DNA from: Pedobacter metabolipauper | Lineage (GTDB): Bacteria > Bacteroidota > Bacteroidia > Sphingobacteriales > Sphingobacteriaceae | NCBI RefSeq assembly: GCF_004362715.1 | Contig: NZ_SNYC01000005.1 | Span: 970,513-1,034,512 of the forward strand | DNA: 64,000 nt | Direction: 5' to 3' | Shown: in pieces, positions 51,989 to 61,602 of the stretch | Numbering within the stretch: the first letter of the stretch is position 1 | Layout of the letters: each line of letters starts with the position of its first letter | Position numbers and translations under genes: made by a program | Notes under the pieces: model-generated | Databases searched by the model: none | What the model saw: the letters and a program-made list of their open reading frames with translations, nothing else | Told to the model about the DNA's origin: nothing

Positions 51989-54157
51989 TTATTTAATTAG
52001 TTTAACCCCCTTCAATGTAGGCTTGACAGATTTAATACTGCCATCAGCATTAAACTCCAGTTTATCCAGGCAAACCTCTCTGTTATATCCGGCAGCTTGC
52101 CCCATCAAAATACCTGCCGGACGGGTAAACCGATGATATACAATATACCACTCATCTTTACCAGGCACCTGGATCACCGCATTGTGACCTGTAGCATAAA
52201 TTCCCTGACCTTCATCTTTGGTAAGAATGAGGTTATCGGGCGGAATGGTAATGGTACCCAATGGGGAATCAGAAATGCCATATCTCACCCCATAGTTTTT
52301 ATCGCGGGTATCATTTTCAGACCACATGATGTAATACTTTCCCTTTCTAAAGAACACTTCTGTGCCTTCCCGGAATGTCCGGTCAGGCGTAATCACTTTT
52401 AAAGTGCCCTGATCAATAGAAACCATATCCGGATTGAGCAAGGCACCCGCCAAATACCCATTGCCCCAATACAGATAACTATTACCGGTCTTTGGATCTG
52501 TGAATACATCCGGATCGATTTCTTGTCCGCCTTTTATGCCCGGAGGCCTGGAAGAGATCAGCGGACTCCCGCTATCCTTAAACGGACCTGCCGGATCATC
52601 GGCAACGGCAACGCCTATTTTTTGTGCTGCAGTAAAATAATAATAGTACTTATAGGCACCATTCACTTTCTTTTCAGCAATGGTAGGTGCCCATGCATTT
52701 TTTTTAGCCCATGTCACATCTTTCTGCAGATCAACGATCACACCTTCATCTTTCCATTCCGCAAGATCAGCAGAAGAGAAGGTTTTAAAATAGGTTCCGC
52801 TCCAGCCGGTAAAACCATCCGAGGTCGGATATATATAATATCTTTTGGTCTTATTGGAATACAGGATCTCCGGATCTGCGTAGTATCCGTTCAAAACAGG
52901 GTTCAGATCAGCAGATGCAGTAACCGTATAGATCTGTTCCTTATTTCCAGGAAGAGTAACCTTAATTTTTACCGGACCATTTATAAAATTGTAAGGTCCC
53001 TTTGGTTGGATAGCCATACCGGGGAAAGTAATGAATCCGGGGTCAAAGGATCTTAAGAACGTACCATTCTTTACCGGTAAGTATAAGCTGGAATTTACCG
53101 TATCCAAAATGATGTTATTCTTCTTAATAGCTTCTGATTGCGGCGACTTCATTACATTTTCAGCAGAATACCATTTATGAAGCAGCCTTTCTGATTCCGC
53201 TGCAGTGATGGGCAGCACAGTACCATGGCGCGGGTGAAAATCCATCTTCACTTCATGGTCAACCACTGTAAAATGCTTTAGGTCTTTAGTCTTCGTAAAC
53301 TGATAACGGCCTTTCGTATATACATCATACATTAAAATATAACCATCACCGGTATTCAGCTTAAAAACCCCGGCACCTTCAACAGGATCAGTAGTTTGCT
53401 GCACATAGCCTTCCTGAAGCATGTATCCTTCTTTCAGTTTATCGGAAATGGCGACCTTAATACCCGAGCCCGCTCCTTCTGTTTTAAAGAATAAATGATA
53501 CTTTCCGTCATTGAATACGATGTCGCCATCAATACAGGCTCCGTTGGTAGGACTAAAAAAAAGTTGTTTGGGCGTAGTTTCCAGATCGGTAAAGTCTTTA
53601 TTGGCATACGCATAATAAATAATATCGGGATCATTACCATGCTTCATAGACCAATAGATCATATACCTCCCAGCTTCGGCATCGTAAATGGTTTGGGGAG
53701 CCCAAACACGAAGCAAATTCTCCTGACCGGGAAATCTTTTCTGTATGTTAACAATACTTGAGGTCCAGTTGATGAGGTCTGTAGATCTCAGCAGCACCAT
53801 CGCCCGGTTTGAACTCCATCCCTGCGCAGCCACCATATCGGTAACAACCATGTAAAAAGTCTTGCCATCCGCACCACGTAAAATATGCGGATCGCGTACC
53901 CCGCCAGTAGAACTGATCAGCGCAGAACTGATAACCGGCTGGTTATTATTCAATGCCTTGTAAGTATACCCATCTTTACTGATTGCAAAACGAATGGACT
54001 CTTGTGTCCCGCTGTTTCCGGTAAAATAGGTAAATAGATAAGCTGCCGGCTTTATGGCTTGCTGTGCATATCCCAAAAAGGATGTACAGCAAATCAGGAA
54101 CAGCAGGAAGCACTTCATTACAACGTTGATTAAATGGGTCATTTTTAAATTCTTCAT
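51989..54157 (-). CDS. Tandem GH43-GH43 protein
   Basis: A 722-residue secreted protein with two GH43-type five-bladed propellers. In the first (about 35-350) VRDPHILR holds the base Asp and VEGAGVF the acid Glu. In the second (about 425-720) GYYADPEIL, EIDPDVFTD and REGTEVFF hold the base, the pKa modulator and the acid. Both look catalytic. Likely activities are alpha-L-arabinofuranosidase, beta-xylosidase or galactanase, each possible in GH43. Confidence 0.85.
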   Translation of the reverse strand: MKNLKMTHLINVVMKCFLLFLICCTSFLGYAQQAIKPAAYLFTYFTGNSGTQESIRFAISKDGYTYKALNNNQPVISSALISSTGGVRDPHILRGADGKTFYMVVTDMVAAQGWSSNRAMVLLRSTDLINWTSSIVNIQKRFPGQENLLRVWAPQTIYDAEAGRYMIYWSMKHGNDPDIIYYAYANKDFTDLETTPKQLFFSPTNGACIDGDIVFNDGKYHLFFKTEGAGSGIKVAISDKLKEGYMLQEGYVQQTTDPVEGAGVFKLNTGDGYILMYDVYTKGRYQFTKTKDLKHFTVVDHEVKMDFHPRHGTVLPITAAESERLLHKWYSAENVMKSPQSEAIKKNNIILDTVNSSLYLPVKNGTFLRSFDPGFITFPGMAIQPKGPYNFINGPVKIKVTLPGNKEQIYTVTASADLNPVLNGYYADPEILYSNKTKRYYIYPTSDGFTGWSGTYFKTFSSADLAEWKDEGVIVDLQKDVTWAKKNAWAPTIAEKKVNGAYKYYYYFTAAQKIGVAVADDPAGPFKDSGSPLISSRPPGIKGGQEIDPDVFTDPKTGNSYLYWGNGYLAGALLNPDMVSIDQGTLKVITPDRTFREGTEVFFRKGKYYIMWSENDTRDKNYGVRYGISDSPLGTITIPPDNLILTKDEGQGIYATGHNAVIQVPGKDEWYIVYHRFTRPAGILMGQAAGYNREVCLDKLEFNADGSIKSVKPTLKGVKLIK

Positions 54158-54361
54158 TCCGTATTCTTATATCTGTATTTCAATTATAATTTATTCCCGG
54201 TACATCTTATTCCAAAACCGTAATACGCCATATTAATTTTAGTATTCAATTACACCTTATCCCGGCAATAACTGTATGAATTTAATGATATTATGCTTCA
54301 TTTCAACAACATCTGATTCCAGGCAGCAATAGTATGGAACCAACTACTAATAGCATGAAAA

Positions 54362-56341
54362 CTAATTGTATTTTACTTTAAGCATGACCAGTGAATTTGG
54401 AGGTAATGTAACAGTAGCCGTTTTACCCTTCAGCCTTATATCCTGCTCCTGGGGACTGACCAGCGCAGGGTTCTCCATAGAATTCCGGTCTGTCAAATTC
54501 CCTTTTAATACGGTAAGCTTGCCAGAACTTCCAATATTTTTCCAGCTATCCAGGGTTATTTCCCTGATCTTTGATTCCGTATCTGTATTGACCAGTTTAA
54601 TAATGATCTCTTTTTTTGTACGGTCTGCCACAGCAGAAACATACAGCTGATCAGCACCTGAAATGGATTTATTGTCTATTGATGCTGAAAGTGTGTGCGT
54701 ACCCTTATTGGTAGAAAACAGTTTTTGCACCAGGTAATTGGGTGTGCCATATACATTCAAATTATCTGCCCAAATTAGATCCGGTGCCCATTGCCAGCCT
54801 TCTGTATTGGCAAACAGCGGTGCATAAGAAGCCATGTTGACCACTGCAGCGTTACGCTCCAGTCCGGTCATGAAAGCAGCTTCAGCAATGGCGGCCTGCC
54901 ATATATTTCTATTGCTTCCGGTAATCTTACCATCAACATGGGCTGCATATTCGCCAGCAAAAATCTTAGGCCCATTTCGGTCATACTGATCATAGCGGCC
55001 TGCATTTTTAAGGAACCAATCCGGCGATCGGTAATAATGTTCATCAATAACATTCGCATCCATCGCACGCAGTTCGCCATTTAAATAGCGGAAGCGTTCA
55101 CTATCCGGGTCTGTGCCTGAACTATAAATGAGCTGGATCTCCGGGTATTTTGCTTTAATGGCTTGTTGAAAAACCTTGGCACGCTCCACATACTGAGGTC
55201 CCCAGTTTTCATTTCCAATGCCTAAATATTTTAAGTTAAAAGGCTTAGAATGCCCCATTTTTGCCCTTACACTACCCCACTCAGAAGTTACATCACCATT
55301 GGCAAACTCAATTAGATCAAGCGCATCCTGCACATAAGGATCCAACTGTTCTAAGGGAACCACTTCTGCGGTATTAAACTGACAGGCCATACCACAATTC
55401 AGAATAGGCAGCGGTGCTGCACCAAGGTCTTCCGCCAATTGAAAATATTCAAAAAAGCCAAGCCCGAAGGTCTGAAAATAGTCTGGCGCAGGGCGATGAC
55501 TGAATTCTACATTCCAGCGGTTCATGATCAGCTGTCGTTCTTCAATCGGACCAATTGTTTTTTTCCACTGGTACCGGTTTGCCAGGTCAATGCCTTCCAC
55601 AATGCACCCACCCGGAAAACGAATAAATCCAGGTTTCATATCGGCAAGCATCTGGATCATATCTGAGCGCATGCCTCCCTTACGTCCTTTCCAGGTATCA
55701 GAAGGAAATAAAGAGATCATATCCAAATCCAATAAACCCGTACCTTCAAACCAAATGTTCAGTTTCGCTTTTCCGGAAGCATCCGTTGCATCAAAGCTCA
55801 TCCCCTGCTTTTGCCAGGTTCCGGATGTATCCGCAAGTTTAAAGTGCGTTTCAGCAATCGTATTATTTTGTTCATCAGTTAGCGAAACGTATAAGGTAAC
55901 ATGGCTGCGCTGCTGCCTGTACATTAAGGAGAAGTCGTAACGAACACCTTTTTTAATGCCCATCCCCTTAAACCCTTCATTGATGATACCCACGTCACCT
56001 TTCATAGCGGCATTAACATTTAACCTTAAAAAACGGGGGTTGGCAACCTGATTTTCCTGCCGGTTCAGTACCAGCACATCGCCCTCAGCGATCTTTTTCC
56101 CCTTTACAGACCATCCCATGAGCGGTTTAGCAAATTCAAAGGATCGGTTTTTAACCAATTCTGCATAAATACCACCATCTGCACCCATGTTGATGTCTTC
56201 AAAGAATACCCCCCACATGGTTGATGCAATTTCTGTATCAGCTTTGCCAGCCCGCACCAGTATACCTTCTTTTTTCTGCGCATTGACACGAATTACAGTA
56301 CACAGTACCAGTAAGAAGATGATGTTTTTTTTAAAATTCAT
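54362..56341 (-). CDS. GH51 alpha-L-arabinofuranosidase
   Basis: A 659-residue secreted GH51 enzyme: signal peptide, beta-sandwich (about 150-240), barrel with acid/base in GIGNENWG and nucleophile in FAGEYAAH. ATG 56341 (MNFKKN) is preferred; ATG 56416 would put 25 residues before a clear signal peptide. It is like the catalytic part of the 33168 gene but has no propeller. The gap of 204 bp to the GH43-GH43 gene may hold a further promoter. Confidence 0.88.
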   Translation of the reverse strand: MNFKKNIIFLLVLCTVIRVNAQKKEGILVRAGKADTEIASTMWGVFFEDINMGADGGIYAELVKNRSFEFAKPLMGWSVKGKKIAEGDVLVLNRQENQVANPRFLRLNVNAAMKGDVGIINEGFKGMGIKKGVRYDFSLMYRQQRSHVTLYVSLTDEQNNTIAETHFKLADTSGTWQKQGMSFDATDASGKAKLNIWFEGTGLLDLDMISLFPSDTWKGRKGGMRSDMIQMLADMKPGFIRFPGGCIVEGIDLANRYQWKKTIGPIEERQLIMNRWNVEFSHRPAPDYFQTFGLGFFEYFQLAEDLGAAPLPILNCGMACQFNTAEVVPLEQLDPYVQDALDLIEFANGDVTSEWGSVRAKMGHSKPFNLKYLGIGNENWGPQYVERAKVFQQAIKAKYPEIQLIYSSGTDPDSERFRYLNGELRAMDANVIDEHYYRSPDWFLKNAGRYDQYDRNGPKIFAGEYAAHVDGKITGSNRNIWQAAIAEAAFMTGLERNAAVVNMASYAPLFANTEGWQWAPDLIWADNLNVYGTPNYLVQKLFSTNKGTHTLSASIDNKSISGADQLYVSAVADRTKKEIIIKLVNTDTESKIREITLDSWKNIGSSGKLTVLKGNLTDRNSMENPALVSPQEQDIRLKGKTATVTLPPNSLVMLKVKYN

Positions 56342-56580
56342 TTCAGGCGGTGTTATATTTTCAATCTGTCTATTTAGTCCTGTTGCCTTTCCTGGCAGAA
56401 CGCTTCGTCTAAACATATTTATACCGCAACCCTAATGGCATCGCTAAAAAACCCAGGGTAAGGGGTAGTTTAAAATAAGAATTATACAGGCTCATATATT
56501 TGGTTAAATTTCCAATCCGCTCAGCAACACGTAAATTATTAATGTTGCAGATCAAATTAAGACCAATGTAGAAAAAATAT

Positions 56581-56603
56581 ATTAAACGTCAAACTAACAT
56601 TTA
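56581..56603 (+). promoter_or_regulatory. PUL 23-bp element, copy C
   Basis: Fits TAAACGTYA-N4-RACATTTA with the first two bases AT; 17 of 23 bases match copy B. It ends 106 bp before the GH51 ATG at 56710. Confidence 0.45.
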
Positions 56604-56616
56604 TTATTTTATGTAA

Positions 56617-56649
56617 CTTTGAATAACCGCTTTGAATAACAGCTTTGAA
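56617..56649. repeat. 13-bp tandem repeat
   Basis: CTTTGAATAACCG, CTTTGAATAACAG and a partial CTTTGAA follow each other directly, 13 bp downstream of copy C and overlapping a TAACTTTG box. They may be regulator half-sites in the GH51 promoter. Confidence 0.5.
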
Positions 56650-56709
56650 AGTACGTATCAAAACTTAAGATCAAGCTAAGGTTAAAACCAAATCAATATA
56701 TTCCTTTTT

Positions 56710-58254
56710 ATGAAAAAAATACTCCCGTTTATCCTGCTGTTCTTTGCCCTGAGCAGCAAGCTTACTGCACAAACCAAAATTCAATTTATAAATACCAATG
56801 GAGATCCACCTGCAACCATAAGCAAGTATATATACAGCCACTTTGCAGAACATCTGGGTAGCGGCATCTATGGAGGTTTTTATGTAGGTGATACCTCACG
56901 GATCTCAAACACCAATGGCGTACGCAATGACATTATAGCCGCGCTAAAAATAATGAAGATCCCTTCGCTGCGATGGCCTGGAGGATGCTTTGCCGACACT
57001 TACCATTGGAAAGACGGGATTGGGGAAAAGACCGGTCGCCCGGCTATTGTCAACCGCTGGTGGGGCGGATCACTGGAGGATAACAGCTTTGGCACCCACG
57101 ACTTCCTAAACCTTTGCGAGTTGCTGGATGCCGATCCGTATATGGCCGGAAATATAGGAAGTGGAACCGTACAGGAACTGGCAGACTGGGTACAATATGT
57201 AAGTACAGACACTAAGAACCCAATGTCTGATCTGCGCCGAAAAAATGGCAGGGAAAAGCCATGGAAGGTAAGGTTTTGGGGTGTAGGAAATGAAGCATGG
57301 GGCTGTGGCGGTAACATGACACCAGAGTACTATGTCAATGAATATAGAAAATATGCCACCTTCATGACGGACTGGACAAACTCCGATAAACTGTTCCGTG
57401 TAGCATCAGGAGCCAACGTAGACGATTACCACTGGACAGAAACGCTAATGAAAGGAATTCCTAAGAACATGGTGGAAGGAGTTGCGCTGCATCATTATTC
57501 ATTTGTGGAATGGTCAAAAAAAGGATCAGCAACCAATTTCACAGAACAACAGTACTTTAAGACCATGAAAACGGCATGGCGGATGGAAGAACTGGTAACG
57601 AAGCACTCGGCTATTATGGACAAATATGATCCAGGTAAAAAGATTGCACTGGTAGTAGATGAATGGGGCGGCTGGTATGATGTTGAAAAAGGTACAAATC
57701 CAGGTTTCCTGTATCAGCAAAATACCATTCGGGATGCGATGATCGCCGGGGTCACACTAAATATCTTCAATAACCACAGTGATCGGGTACGCATGGCCAA
57801 CCTGGCTCAATGCATCAATGTATTACAAGCAGTGATCCTAACCAATAAAGAAAAAATGATCCTCACACCCACCTACCATGTAATGGAAATGTATAACGTA
57901 CACCAGGATGCCCTGCGAATACCGGTAAGCATCCAGTCGGAAGAATATACGCTGGGTACGGAAAAACTACCCGCAGTTTCTGCGTCCGTTTCTAAAGACA
58001 AAACAGGAGTAGTACACATCTCACTTACAAACATCAGCGCCAAAAATGCACAACCCGTAACTATCGACCTTGGTGATGGGAAATACCGTTCGGTAACCGG
58101 CAGGATTCTGTCGTCTGCAAAACTGCAGGATCATAATTCTTTTACTGAGCCGGATAAAATAAAACCCAATGTATTTAAAGGAGCTGCACTTAAGAATAAT
58201 CAGCTTAACTTGTCCCTGCCTGCAACATCTATTGTTGTACTAACCCTCAATTAA
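56710..58254 (+). CDS. GH51 alpha-L-arabinofuranosidase
   Basis: A 514-residue GH51 enzyme of the compact type, with signal peptide (to about 20). Catalytic residues are the acid/base Glu in GVGNEAWGCGG and the nucleophile Glu in VVDEWGGWYD. It is from a different GH51 branch than the other two in the PUL. It is followed after 18 bp by the GH43 gene, with which it forms an arabinan-degrading pair. Confidence 0.92.
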   Translation: MKKILPFILLFFALSSKLTAQTKIQFINTNGDPPATISKYIYSHFAEHLGSGIYGGFYVGDTSRISNTNGVRNDIIAALKIMKIPSLRWPGGCFADTYHWKDGIGEKTGRPAIVNRWWGGSLEDNSFGTHDFLNLCELLDADPYMAGNIGSGTVQELADWVQYVSTDTKNPMSDLRRKNGREKPWKVRFWGVGNEAWGCGGNMTPEYYVNEYRKYATFMTDWTNSDKLFRVASGANVDDYHWTETLMKGIPKNMVEGVALHHYSFVEWSKKGSATNFTEQQYFKTMKTAWRMEELVTKHSAIMDKYDPGKKIALVVDEWGGWYDVEKGTNPGFLYQQNTIRDAMIAGVTLNIFNNHSDRVRMANLAQCINVLQAVILTNKEKMILTPTYHVMEMYNVHQDALRIPVSIQSEEYTLGTEKLPAVSASVSKDKTGVVHISLTNISAKNAQPVTIDLGDGKYRSVTGRILSSAKLQDHNSFTEPDKIKPNVFKGAALKNNQLNLSLPATSIVVLTLN

Positions 58255-58272
58255 ACAATAGCCAAACAGCGC

Positions 58273-59247
58273 ATGAAAGCGAAAAGCATTAAATCCAGTT
58301 GCTATCTTTTTTTCTGTTGTATCTTTCTGTTCAGCATCCATGCTTATGCACAGGAGCTAAAGATGAATATCCCTGTACACGATCCGGTAATGATTAAGCA
58401 GGATAGTATATATTATATCTACTGTACAGGTAATGGAATTGCAGTATGGTCGTCTGCAGACAAGCAGCATTGGAAAGCAGAACCAGCCGTCTTTTCCAGC
58501 GCGCCGCAATGGGCAGTTACTGCGGTTCCCGGATTCAAAAATATCATCTGGGCACCAGATATCTCCTGGCATGACGAGCGGTACTATTTATACTATTCCA
58601 TATCTACCTTTGGCAAGAACAATTCCTGCATCGGGGTCGCCACAAATACCACCTTAAACACAAACGATCCAGCATATTCCTGGGTGGATCATGGTCAGGT
58701 AATTGGATCTGTACCAGGAAAAACCAACTGGAATGCAATCGATCCGAATTTGATTGCAGACCGTGACGGAACACCCTACCTTACTTTTGGGTCATTTTGG
58801 GAAGGGTTAAAAATGGTGCGCTTAACCAGGGACCGTCTGCATATTGATCAGCCAGTAAATACAATGGAGACCATTGCAAGCAGACAAACGAGGGAAAATG
58901 CGATAGAGGCGCCATTTGTGTTTCGAAAAGGAGAATACTTTTATCTCTTTGCTTCCATCGATTATTGCTGTAAGGGTGAACAGAGCACCTATAAGATCAT
59001 TGTTGGACGGTCTAAAGAATTACCGGGTCCTTATGTAGATTCTAAAGGCGTCGCGATGAAGTCTGGCGGAGGAGATATTGTACTGGAAGGTGATCAGAAT
59101 TGGTATGGGGCAGGCCATAATGCAGTAGTCAATTTCGATGGCCAGGATTACCTCATTTTCCATGGTTATTCAGCAGCAGATAAAGGTAGAGCCAAACTCC
59201 GTATCGAAAATCTAAACTGGAAGAACGGCTGGCCAGTTATACAATAA
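58273..59247 (+). CDS. GH43 endo-1,5-alpha-L-arabinanase-like
   Basis: A 324-residue secreted GH43 with a single five-bladed propeller. Base Asp in VHDPVMI, modulator in NAIDPNLIADRDG, acid Glu in AIEAPFVFRKGEYFYLF, and YGAGHNAVV supplies the late His. The pattern is that of endo-arabinanases such as AbnA. It cuts alpha-1,5-arabinan into pieces for the GH51 enzymes. Confidence 0.88.
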   Translation: MKAKSIKSSCYLFFCCIFLFSIHAYAQELKMNIPVHDPVMIKQDSIYYIYCTGNGIAVWSSADKQHWKAEPAVFSSAPQWAVTAVPGFKNIIWAPDISWHDERYYLYYSISTFGKNNSCIGVATNTTLNTNDPAYSWVDHGQVIGSVPGKTNWNAIDPNLIADRDGTPYLTFGSFWEGLKMVRLTRDRLHIDQPVNTMETIASRQTRENAIEAPFVFRKGEYFYLFASIDYCCKGEQSTYKIIVGRSKELPGPYVDSKGVAMKSGGGDIVLEGDQNWYGAGHNAVVNFDGQDYLIFHGYSAADKGRAKLRIENLNWKNGWPVIQ

Positions 59248-59358
59248 TGATCAACGCTCATAAATAATCAATATTCTAAATAATGATCAACGCTCATAAA
59301 TGATGATCAACGACATAATCAATGATCAATGCTCCCAATAGTGATCAACATTCTAAAT
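59246..59358. repeat. TGATCAA-containing repeat tract
   Basis: AATGATCAACGCTCATAAAT occurs exactly at 59246 and again at 59282 (36-bp period), followed by degenerate copies. TGATCAA occurs five times (59248, 59284, 59304, 59323, 59342). It starts at the GH43 stop. TGATCA is itself palindromic. The origin is unclear. Confidence 0.6.
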
Positions 59359-59469
59359 CTTAAGAAAAATAACCAATGGAATATTACACTTAAGAGTTCA
59401 ATACCACTGAAAATCAGACCACTACTTGGAATTAATAAATAAAATTGTATATCTTGGTCAAAACTATTT

Positions 59470-60099
59470 ATGAAAAAAATTACGCTTCTCCTGATTTTAT
59501 GTAGTGTATACAGCTATAGTTTTGCACAGCGCGACAGTTCCTCAGTATCCACGCAAAAAGATACACTAAATCAAATAAAACTAAACTCAATTGTCTTTTT
59601 AGAAATTTATGCCGGTTACTCTGCGGGGGTAGATGGTGGTCTTTCTTTAAACTATCAGTACAAAAAACAATTGTTCAGTCTTCGCTATTCAGGATCAATT
59701 GAGCTAAGTACAGACCCCGATAAATTCACCTGGCTTTTCCCGTTCATAGACCGTACAGAACTTACAACTGAAGTTGCTGCTTTATATGGATGGAGACGCA
59801 TCACTAAGGGTCATTCATACAGCATTTCTGCAGGAGTATCACAGAGTCACAAAACTGTAGAATATGCAGATAAAACATTCGGACGGGAAGTATACAATTA
59901 TACAGGCATTCCTTTAGAATTTAATATCAAATGGTTTAATAAGATTAAACGCGACCGTATCCTTGGCATTTTTCGCGTTGATAAACCAACAGCATTCAGC
60001 GGAAGCATAGGATTCAAATTATATGGAAATATTTCTAAATTCAGCACTGTCGGCCTTGGCCTTACCTATGGATTTGGATACCATAAAGTATACGAATAA
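59470..60099 (+). CDS. Outer-membrane beta-barrel-like protein
   Basis: A 209-residue protein with signal peptide (to about 19, SFA-QR) and alternating strands with aromatic ends (IYAGYSAGVDGGLSLNYQYK, LFSLRYSGSIEL). No known domain. It is probably a small barrel or a lipid-bound beta protein. It is convergent with the protease gene at 60118, with only 18 bp between. Confidence 0.6.
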   Translation: MKKITLLLILCSVYSYSFAQRDSSSVSTQKDTLNQIKLNSIVFLEIYAGYSAGVDGGLSLNYQYKKQLFSLRYSGSIELSTDPDKFTWLFPFIDRTELTTEVAALYGWRRITKGHSYSISAGVSQSHKTVEYADKTFGREVYNYTGIPLEFNIKWFNKIKRDRILGIFRVDKPTAFSGSIGFKLYGNISKFSTVGLGLTYGFGYHKVYE

Positions 60100-60117
60100 A
60101 TAAGAAAGTTTGGGCTT

Positions 60118-61308
60118 TTATTCCAATAAGATCGATGATCTCAAATTAAATTCAACCTTTTTACCTGCCCTTAAAATGGTAACTTTTGCGGTATCCTTAC
60201 CCGCAGTAATACTTTTAAATGCATAACTGCACGCTTCATCTTCAGTCAAATTAGAAAGATCTGTTCCATCTATGTCAACAATCTCTTCACTTAATAAAAG
60301 CCCGGCCTTTTCTGCATCAGAGTTCTTATAGATCGCTCCGACAACTGGCTTATTATTTACAAATTTAACGTTAAAGCCAAATCGCTTAAGCTTGGTTTCA
60401 TCAAATTCAGATTCTTTGGTCATATAAATTTTATGTGTATTCCAATCGATGACAACTTTATAATTTTTCAAAAAACGATTGCCTAGAATGCTTGATCCAT
60501 TTTCTCTGAATTCAAAGACCTGGTCCTTTAGCACAACTGGTCCCATTTCCAGAGCAGGCACCTTTGAATGGATATTTGTCAAGTCTTTTCTTCCACCATA
60601 CAAACCAGCACTTGTACTTCCGTAAGATTGTATACTTTTAAAATCTTTAATGACTTCCTTATAACCAGATGCCCCTAAATATAAACTTCCGTTAGAACCG
60701 GTATCGAAAGTAACCAGTGTTGTTTTATTTCCTATTTTAATTGGAACCAAGGGTGTGTTTTGGATCTTTTTAGGGCTAAAATCTACGACAGCGGTATTTT
60801 CAGCAATCGTAAAATTCGACAGGTCATTACTAATAGTTACCAACCTATTCTTATAATCAAGCTGCCAGATGGCTTTGGCCATTTGATTGGCACCGATAAT
60901 CCCGTCAAATTTTAAGCAGCGCATTTCAAATACTTTATGAATATCCATCACTAAAGCACCAGTGTTCTCAAAACTAAGCTTCCCAATTTGAATGTTTGGG
61001 ATCACAACCAATTCTTCCTTATTCTTATTGCCCTGTGAATCTGCCGTAGTTGAATTCGTTTGCGCTTTCAAATTCAAGATAGCCGCCAGTTCGGTAGAAA
61101 GCACTGTCGGTGCACCAGTATCCAGCAAAAAATTATAACTCTTGCCGCCAATGCTTACCTGTATAACCGGAACACCATTGTCAAAATTGAAAGGGATCTT
61201 CTCTACAAAGTCGGTCTGCTTCAGGCTTCCTGCCTGAAGAATATTCTTAACCGGACTACAAGAGCATAAAATGATCGAAAGCAGGAGGACACAAAGGATA
61301 TTTTTCAT
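60118..61308 (-). CDS. Retropepsin-like aspartyl protease with PDZ domain, lipoprotein
   Basis: A 396-residue lipoprotein (LCSC lipobox, Cys17). Two DTG motifs, LLDTGAP (D63) and TFDTGSN (D202), form one pepsin-like active site, and a C-terminal PDZ domain (about 310-390, VVGAIYKNSDAEKAGLLLSEEIVDIDG) follows. It is probably a periplasmic quality-control or regulatory protease. Confidence 0.86.
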   Translation of the reverse strand: MKNILCVLLLSIILCSCSPVKNILQAGSLKQTDFVEKIPFNFDNGVPVIQVSIGGKSYNFLLDTGAPTVLSTELAAILNLKAQTNSTTADSQGNKNKEELVVIPNIQIGKLSFENTGALVMDIHKVFEMRCLKFDGIIGANQMAKAIWQLDYKNRLVTISNDLSNFTIAENTAVVDFSPKKIQNTPLVPIKIGNKTTLVTFDTGSNGSLYLGASGYKEVIKDFKSIQSYGSTSAGLYGGRKDLTNIHSKVPALEMGPVVLKDQVFEFRENGSSILGNRFLKNYKVVIDWNTHKIYMTKESEFDETKLKRFGFNVKFVNNKPVVGAIYKNSDAEKAGLLLSEEIVDIDGTDLSNLTEDEACSYAFKSITAGKDTAKVTILRAGKKVEFNLRSSILLE

Positions 61309-61389
61309 AAATCAGCTTGATTTAACCCAATATACGCTTTGCGTTTAATTAACAGTTATTTAAGCTTAAAATTCTGCACCTGATCGTTT

Positions 61390-61602
61390 TTATTTTGCAT
61401 TCAGCTTATTATAAACCAATTCTTTATAGGTCTGGCCAATAGGCAGTTCAATTTCATTTATTTTTAGAAAGTTCCCTTCCAGGTAGCTGTTTTTTTGCTG
61501 AGATACAATGTAAGACCGGTGGATCTGTATAAAAAGATCTTCAGGAAGGATCTTCTCCAAATTACTAACCCGCATTCTATTTTTGAGGATACTTCTCAGC
61601 AA
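61390..61602 (-). pseudogene. Truncated LytTR DNA-binding domain remnant
   Basis: LEKILPEDLFIQIHRSYIVSQQKNSYLEGNFLKINEIELPIG is the C-terminal half of a LytTR domain. The first half of the domain and any receiver are missing: upstream sequence is the 3' end of the subtilase gene, in another frame. The frame from TTG 61602 reads through 26 bp of that gene. It looks like a gene cut by recombination near 61575. Confidence 0.6.

Larger units (their letters stand above)
56342..56709. other. 368-bp divergent promoter region of two GH51 genes
   Basis: It separates the divergent GH51 genes at 56341 and 56710. It contains copy C of the PUL element, a TAACTTTG -7-like box at 56614-56621 and the 13-bp tandem repeat. 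No gene is seen. Confidence 0.5.
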
